Shown here: positions 14,015-18,624 of the stretch, one piece after another | How positions within the stretch are numbered: position 1 is the stretch's first letter | Layout: every line of letters starts with the position of its first letter | NCBI GenBank assembly: GCA_964640965.1 | Contig: CAZXJB010000044.1 | Span: forward strand, 1-18,624 | DNA: 18,624 bases | Direction of reading: 5' to 3' | Source: HRBIN12 sp964640965 | GTDB taxonomy: Bacteria; Actinomycetota; UBA4738; HRBIN12 | Notes under the pieces: model-generated | Told to the model about the DNA's origin: nothing | Seen by the model: the letters and a program-made list of their open reading frames with translations, nothing else | Database searches by the model: none | Made by a program: the position numbers and the translations under genes

Positions 14015-14986
14015 CTGGCGCTGCGCGCGGACCCCTGGGCCCCCGATCACGGGATGGGGTTCGAGGCCCGGCTCGACGAGCCGCCGGCCCGGGTGGACCC
14101 GACCGTGGAATCGGCGGACTGGGACCGGCCTCGCCGCCCGGCGCCGACCCAGCCCGGCCCGGTGTGGTTCGTCGACGGCGTCCGGCGGATCGAGCTGCGC
14201 CTGCTCGCCGACGAGGACGGGCGCCGGGCGCACGGCCTGTTCGGCAGCGTGGCGGCCGGGGCGGTGCGCTCGGACGGGCGGGCTACGTTCGAGCGGGCGA
14301 TCGTGCGCCGGCTCCTCATCACCGGCGGCGGGCTCGGGCCGGGGGAGCCGGTGCGCCTCGAGCTCGGGGGGACGGCGCTCGAGTTCGAGCCGGTCAGCGA
14401 GCCGGGCGGCGACCCCGACGACCCGCTGCTGCGACTGCAGAGGGAGATGCAGCGGGCCGAGCTCGACCTCGCGCTCGAGCTCGCCGATGCCGGGGAGGCG
14501 CTCGTGCTCGCCGACGGACGGTGGCGCGCGCAGCGGCCGACCCCGGCGCCGGTGGTGGGGATCGTGAAGCGCTGGTCGCGCGAGTACCTGCAGCCCCGTC
14601 ACGAGGCGCTCGTCGCGGCGCTCGGGCCCGGGGAGCGCACCCCGCTGTTCGCGCTCGCCGAGCCGGACCGGGACTTCGAGCGGTACGCGTGGTACGTGCG
14701 GCTCGTGCCGCTGCGTCCGACCTGGCACGACCACGCGGGGGTGGTCCGGTGCGAGACGCGGGCCGGCATCGGGCTGCCGGAGGCGGTGGCGCTCGCCGAC
14801 CGCGTGAGCGCGCTGCTGCCGACGTTCGCGGGGCGGCCGTCGGACCCGCGAGCCCCGCAGAACCTCGCGCCCGTGGGGGCGCTGGAGGCCTGGCTGCAGC
14901 ACCGGCTCGGCCACCGGGGCCTGATCCGCCGCGCGCTCGAGGCCTGGCTCGTCGCGCGGGTCGCCGGAGGGGAGGCGCAGGCATGA
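14012..14986 (+). CDS. nurA: NurA-like nuclease
   Basis: Predicted 324-residue NurA-domain protein. In archaea NurA is a Mn-dependent 5'-3' exonuclease and endonuclease that forms a complex with the HerA translocase and resects DNA ends. RNase-H-like landmarks: VWFVDGVRRIELRLL with Asp55 (motif I), a helix with REMQRAELDLALELADAGE (144-162), LVLADGRW with Asp168, VVGIVKRWSREYL with Lys186, and a C-terminal QNLAPVGALEAWLQHRLGHRGLIRRAL block matching the family's closing motif. The order and spacing of these motifs, with the adjacent herA, support the call better than any single motif. The ATG follows a TACCCT -10 by seven bases. Its stop overlaps the herA start by four bases (ATGA). Older annotations would list it as hypothetical. 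Confidence 0.8.
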   Translation: MLALRADPWAPDHGMGFEARLDEPPARVDPTVESADWDRPRRPAPTQPGPVWFVDGVRRIELRLLADEDGRRAHGLFGSVAAGAVRSDGRATFERAIVRRLLITGGGLGPGEPVRLELGGTALEFEPVSEPGGDPDDPLLRLQREMQRAELDLALELADAGEALVLADGRWRAQRPTPAPVVGIVKRWSREYLQPRHEALVAALGPGERTPLFALAEPDRDFERYAWYVRLVPLRPTWHDHAGVVRCETRAGIGLPEAVALADRVSALLPTFAGRPSDPRAPQNLAPVGALEAWLQHRLGHRGLIRRALEAWLVARVAGGEAQA

Positions 14987-16659
14987 CGTCCGAGCAGGTC
15001 GGGATGGTGCTGGGGACCGAGGACGCCACGCCGCTCACGTTCTGGGTCGGGGTGGCGCCGGGGTCCTACCTGCAGCTCGACGACACGGTGCTCGTCGAGA
15101 CCCGCGTCCCGGGCCGTGGGACGGTGCGGATCACCGGGATCGTGCAGGAGGTCCGCGCTCGGCATGAGGGCGCGGCCTTCGACACCGACGTGTTCCTCGT
15201 GGACCGCGGCGTGCTGCCGGTGGACACGGCGGTGGCGGCGCAGGTCGTGGCCACCCGCTTCGAGCCGGAGATCTTCGTCCCGCCGATGCCGGGGCTGCCC
15301 GCGTTCCGCGCCCGGGGCGCCGACCGCGACGAGGCCCTGTACGTGGACCAGATGCAGCGGCGGCTGCCGGCCGGCCTCACGCGCGACGGCGAGCCGGTGT
15401 TCCTCGACCTGGACTTCCTGGACGGCACGCGGGGCGCGCACGTGAACATCTCGGGGGTCTCGGGGGTCGCGACGAAGACGACCTACGCGCTGTTCCTCCT
15501 GTACGCGCTCTTCCACTCGGACGCGCTCGGCCCGTACGGCGCCAACACGAAGGCGATCGTCTTCAACGTGAAGGGCGAGGACCTCATGTGGCTCGATGTG
15601 CCGAACGCGCGCCTGCGCCCCGAGGACCGCGAGGACTACGACCGGCTCGGGCTGCCCTGCGGGGCCTTCGCGAGCGTCGGGCTCTGGGCGCCGGTCCGAC
15701 CCGACGCCGGGGGGCAGGCCATCCCGCAGGTCGAGGGGCGCTCCGAGGGCGTGACCGCCTACTACTGGACCGTCCGGGAGTTCGTGCGCGACAAGCTGCT
15801 CCGGTTCTGCTTCGCGGAGGCCGAGGACGAGCGCTCGCAGATCGCCGACCTCGTCGCGCGGGTCGAGTCCTACCTCGACCGCGGGTGCGAGGACGATCCC
15901 GACCACGACGCCACGGTCCGCTACGAGGACCGGCCGATCACCACGTTCGACGAGCTCTGCGACCTCATCGCGAGCGAGGTCGACGCCGACGGCTCGCTCT
16001 GGCGCGGACGCGTCTCCGACGCCACGGTCTCGGCCTTCCTGCGGCGCCTGGACGCGGCCCGCTTCCGGATGGGTCACCTCATCTGGGGCCGGGAGGCGGA
16101 GCACCCCGAGCGCCACCGGGTCGACTGGGAGGCCAACCAGGTGACGGTCGTGGACATCCACAACCTCCACGACCGGGCCAAGCGCTTCGTGACGGGCGTG
16201 GTGATCAAGCGGCTGTTCGAGCACAAGGAGCGGATGGGCCGCCGGGAGCCGCTCGCGTTCCTCGTGCTGGACGAGCTCAACCGCTACGCGCCGCGTGAGG
16301 GCTGGAGCCCGATCAAGGAGGTCCTGCTCGACGTCGCCGAGCGCGGTCGCTCGCTCGGCATGATCCTCGTCGGGGCGGAGCAGACCGCCTCCGAGGTCGA
16401 GCGCCGGGTGATCGCGAACAGCGCCTTCCGCGTGGTCGGGCGCCTGGACACGGCCGAGGCACAGCGGAGCGAGTACGGGTTCCTCCCGGCCGTCACGCGC
16501 CAGCGCGCGGCGATCCTGAAGCCCGGCTCGATGATCCTCCAGCAGCCGCACATCCCGATCCCGCTGCAGATCCGCTTCCCGTTCCCGTCGTGGGCGACCC
16601 GGGCCGACGAGGCCGCGCCGGCGCAGGAGGACGTCTTCGAGCGCTTCCGGGGCGACTGA
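14983..16659 (+). CDS. herA: HerA-like DNA-translocating ATPase
   Basis: Predicted 558-residue hexameric FtsK/HerA-superfamily ATPase that would pump DNA into the NurA nuclease. The N-terminal 100 residues fit the HAS-barrel (VGMVLGTEDATPLTFWVGV at 6-24). The core has a phosphate-binding loop ISGVSGVATKTTYALF (156-171), Walker B LVLDELNRYAP with Asp430-Glu431 (427-436), a sensor-like GAEQTASEVERRVIANSAFRVVGRL (464-488) and the C-terminal ILKPGSMI strand. The loop departs from GxxxxGK(S/T): the residue before Lys165 is Thr164 and the spacing is one longer. The stretch ITGIVQEVRARHEG is typical of HerA N-termini. The ATG overlaps the nurA stop (ATGA) and follows GGAGGGGAGG. The sbcD ATG overlaps this stop by one base. 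About 200 residues between the motifs (about 200-390) form an all-alpha insertion. Confidence 0.87.
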   Translation: MTSEQVGMVLGTEDATPLTFWVGVAPGSYLQLDDTVLVETRVPGRGTVRITGIVQEVRARHEGAAFDTDVFLVDRGVLPVDTAVAAQVVATRFEPEIFVPPMPGLPAFRARGADRDEALYVDQMQRRLPAGLTRDGEPVFLDLDFLDGTRGAHVNISGVSGVATKTTYALFLLYALFHSDALGPYGANTKAIVFNVKGEDLMWLDVPNARLRPEDREDYDRLGLPCGAFASVGLWAPVRPDAGGQAIPQVEGRSEGVTAYYWTVREFVRDKLLRFCFAEAEDERSQIADLVARVESYLDRGCEDDPDHDATVRYEDRPITTFDELCDLIASEVDADGSLWRGRVSDATVSAFLRRLDAARFRMGHLIWGREAEHPERHRVDWEANQVTVVDIHNLHDRAKRFVTGVVIKRLFEHKERMGRREPLAFLVLDELNRYAPREGWSPIKEVLLDVAERGRSLGMILVGAEQTASEVERRVIANSAFRVVGRLDTAEAQRSEYGFLPAVTRQRAAILKPGSMILQQPHIPIPLQIRFPFPSWATRADEAAPAQEDVFERFRGD

Positions 16660-17825
16660 TGCGGTTCCTCCACACCGCGGACTGGCACGTCGGCCGGGCG
16701 ATCCGGGGGCGCTCGCGCGCCGAGGAGTTCCGGGCCGCCCTCGCTGAGGTCGTCGGCATCGCCGTCGAGGAGGGGGTGGACGCCGTGCTCCTCGCCGGCG
16801 ACGTGTACGAGCACGCCTCGCCCTCGCCCGAGGCCGACGCCCTCGTGTTCGAGACCTTCCTGCGGCTGCACGAGGCCGGCATCCCCGTCGTGGCGGTCCC
16901 CGGCAACCACGACTCGGCGGCGCGCCTGGAGGCCTTCGCCGGGCTGCTCGCCTCGGTCGGGGTCGGCGTCGTCCCCCGCGTGCGTCGGCCGGAGGAGGGC
17001 GGGATCGTCGAGGTCCCCTCGCGCTCGGGCGAGGAGGTGGCCGAGGTCGTCTGCGTGCCGTTCGTGCCCGAGCGCCGGTTCGGCGACGCCGCCGCGCTCT
17101 TCGAGGGGAGCGAGACCTGGTTCCAGGCCTACGCGCAGGGGATGGGGGACCTGCTCGGGCGGATGGCGGCCGCGTGCACGCCGGGTCGCGTCCACGTCGT
17201 GCTCGCGCACCTGTTCACCGACGGCGCCCTGGTCACGCCGGGCGGCGGCGAGCGCGAGCTCACGATCGGCATGGCCTACGCCGTGCCGCCCTCGCGGCTG
17301 CCGGGCACCGTGTCCTACCTCGCGCTCGGCCACGTCCACCTGCCCCAGGCGGTCCGCGGCTCGCCCGCGCCGGCCCGGTACGCGGGCTCGCTGCTCCAGC
17401 TCGACTTCGGCGAGGCCGGGCAGCGCAAGTCCGTGACGATCGTCGAGGCCGCCGCGGGCAGGCCGGCGAAGGTCCGCGAGGTCCCGCTCGGCGCCGGTCG
17501 ACCCCTCGCCGACGTGCGCGGTCCGTTCGATGCGGTCGTGGCGCGCGGGCGCGAGCTCGCCGACGCGCACCTGCGGGTGTTCCTCGAGACGGAGGGGCCG
17601 GTCCCCGGCATCGCCGACCGCATCCGGGAGGAGCTGCCGAACGCCCTCGACGTCCACCTCGTGTACGAGCGCGCCGGCGGAGATCCGGACCGTCCCCCGG
17701 TCTCCTCGCTGCACCCCCGGGATCAGTTCGTCGCCTACCACCGCGAGCAGCACGGCGCCGAGCCCTCGGCGGAGCTCATGGCGGCCTTCGACGAGGTCCT
17801 CGCCCTCGAGCTCGGGGAGGGGTGA
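16659..17825 (+). CDS. sbcD: SbcD/Mre11 exonuclease subunit
   Basis: Predicted 388-residue calcineurin-like metallophosphoesterase, the nuclease of the SbcCD (Mre11-Rad50) complex that opens hairpins and trims blocked double-strand ends. All metal motifs are visible: Asp8-x-His10 (HTADWHVGR), Asp48 (LLAGDVYE), Asn83-His84 (VPGNHDS), His184 (LAHLF) and the Gly-His-x-His pair His225/His227 (LALGHVHLPQ). A capping domain follows from about residue 270. I chose ATG 16659, overlapping the herA stop (TGATG). It is the start that places the conserved MRFLHTADWH at the N-terminus; the open frame extending to 16590 only adds low-complexity residues. sbcC follows at once, so the nuclease and ATPase subunits are co-expressed with HerA-NurA. 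Confidence 0.93.
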   Translation: MRFLHTADWHVGRAIRGRSRAEEFRAALAEVVGIAVEEGVDAVLLAGDVYEHASPSPEADALVFETFLRLHEAGIPVVAVPGNHDSAARLEAFAGLLASVGVGVVPRVRRPEEGGIVEVPSRSGEEVAEVVCVPFVPERRFGDAAALFEGSETWFQAYAQGMGDLLGRMAAACTPGRVHVVLAHLFTDGALVTPGGGERELTIGMAYAVPPSRLPGTVSYLALGHVHLPQAVRGSPAPARYAGSLLQLDFGEAGQRKSVTIVEAAAGRPAKVREVPLGAGRPLADVRGPFDAVVARGRELADAHLRVFLETEGPVPGIADRIREELPNALDVHLVYERAGGDPDRPPVSSLHPRDQFVAYHREQHGAEPSAELMAAFDEVLALELGEG

Positions 17826-17826
17826 G

Positions 17827-18624
17827 GTGCGGCCGATCGCCCTGCGGCTCAAGGGGTTCACGGCCTTCCGCGACGAGCAGGAGGTCTCCTTCGACGGGCT
17901 GGACCTGTTCGCGATCACGGGCCCGACCGGGTCGGGCAAGTCCTCGATCCTGGACGCGATGACCTACGCGCTCTTCGGCACCGTCGAGCGGGTGGGGCGC
18001 CAGGTCGGCCAGCTCGTGAGCCAGGGACAGCCGCGGATGTCGGTGATCCTGGAGTTCGCGGTCGAGCGGGAGCGGTACCGGGTGAGCCGGTCCACGACCC
18101 CGGGGCGGGGCCAGACGCGGATCCTGCTCGAGCGGCTCGTGGACGGCCGCTGGGTCCAGGCGGGGGAGGGCGCCGACCGCGTGCGCGAGGCCGACGCGAT
18201 GATCCGGGAGGCGATCGGCCTGGACTACGAGGCCTTCACGCGCTCGGTCCTGCTGCCCCAGGGCCGGTTCGCGGAGTTCCTCGTCGGCGACGCGAAGGAG
18301 CGGCGCGCGATCCTCACCGAGCTCCTCGGGCTCGAGCTGTTCGAGCGGCTCGCCCGGCGGGCGGGGGAGCTGCGCCGTGCGGCCGAGGTCGAGGTCGTGG
18401 CCCGCGAGCGGCTCCTCGAGGAGGAGTACGCGGGGGTGACGCCGGAGGCGCTCGCGGCCGCGGAGGCGCAGGCCGAGGCGGCGCGGGAGCGGGAGGGGGC
18501 GCTCGCCGCGGCCGAGGCCGCCGTCCGCGAGGTCGCGGCGCGCTGGGAGCTCGCCGCGCGCGAGGGGGCGGAGCTCGCCGCCCTCGGAGAGGACCTGGAG
18601 CGCTCCGCCTCGGCTGCGGCGAGC
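17827..18624 (+). CDS. sbcC: SbcC/Rad50 ATPase, N-terminal part (cut by window end)
   Basis: The first 266 residues of an SMC-like ATPase are visible and the frame is open at the window edge, so the gene is partial. The start is GTG 17827, one base after the sbcD TGA, preceded by GGGGAGGGG (17814-17822). The N-terminus has the family opening RPIALRLKGFTAFRDEQEVSF, Walker A GPTGSGKS (32-39), ILDAMTYALFG (41-51) and the Q-loop/arginine segment SVLLPQGRFAEFL with Gln145, all as in SbcC. From about residue 165 the sequence becomes an Ala/Glu/Arg-rich coiled coil. The zinc-hook CxxC, Walker B and second ATPase half would lie outside the window. It acts with SbcD and probably with NurA-HerA in end resection. 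Confidence 0.92.
   Translation, partial: MRPIALRLKGFTAFRDEQEVSFDGLDLFAITGPTGSGKSSILDAMTYALFGTVERVGRQVGQLVSQGQPRMSVILEFAVERERYRVSRSTTPGRGQTRILLERLVDGRWVQAGEGADRVREADAMIREAIGLDYEAFTRSVLLPQGRFAEFLVGDAKERRAILTELLGLELFERLARRAGELRRAAEVEVVARERLLEEEYAGVTPEALAAAEAQAEAAREREGALAAAEAAVREVAARWELAAREGAELAALGEDLERSASAAAS

Overview
This very GC-rich (roughly 70% or more), densely coding window has third-position G/C bias, many GTG starts and genes joined by 1-4 base overlaps. It looks like chromosomal DNA of an actinomycete-type bacterium. The small protein just downstream of an acyl-CoA carboxylase beta subunit, the crotonyl-CoA carboxylase/reductase and the apparently leaderless TANNNT promoters fit a deep-branching Actinomycetota lineage. 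That placement is inference. I saw no tRNA, rRNA, CRISPR array, insertion sequence or integrase.

Layout. (A) Minus strand, 3960 to 16: acyl-/propionyl-CoA carboxylase beta subunit, a small epsilon-like protein, a GT4 glycosyltransferase and a GT2 glycosyltransferase, probably one transcript. (B) Plus strand, 4036-4959: a RecB/Cas4-type PD-(D/E)XK nuclease with a four-cysteine Fe-S signature. (C) Plus, 5056-6297: crotonyl-CoA carboxylase/reductase with its own promoter. (D) Minus, 7097 to 6301: an XRE-type regulator followed two bases later by methylmalonyl-CoA epimerase, with a 17-bp palindrome on the regulator's promoter. (E) Plus, 7241-11399: an unusual FtsH-like membrane AAA+ metalloprotease, a thiolase and an acyl-CoA dehydrogenase, 3-4 bases apart. 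(F) Minus, 13863 to 11408: a two-gene split sensor. One protein has a membrane-anchored extracytoplasmic domain and a coiled coil; the other is soluble and histidine-kinase-like, with Ala at the phospho-acceptor His position. (G) Plus, 14012 to beyond 18624: nurA, herA, sbcD (mre11) and sbcC (rad50), overlapping or nearly so, i.e. an archaeal-style DNA end-resection operon in a bacterial context.

A, C, D and E together form a short-chain acyl-CoA block. Thiolase and acyl-CoA dehydrogenase handle C4-type acyl-CoAs, Ccr makes ethylmalonyl-CoA (or reduces/carboxylates a related enoyl-CoA), and the epimerase and carboxylase belong to the ethylmalonyl-CoA and propionyl-CoA/methylmalonyl-CoA routes. 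The carboxylase alpha subunit, mutase and ethylmalonyl-CoA mutase are not in the window.

F and G are divergent from a 148-bp intergenic region, so the degenerate split sensor and the resection operon could share control. The points most worth following are the NurA-HerA-Mre11-Rad50 operon, the split pseudokinase pair, and active-site deviations in HerA (Walker A), the FtsH-like protease (Walker B, insertion, pore loop), the carboxylase (Leu421 at the specificity position) and Ccr (Tyr-Asp in the CO2 pocket).
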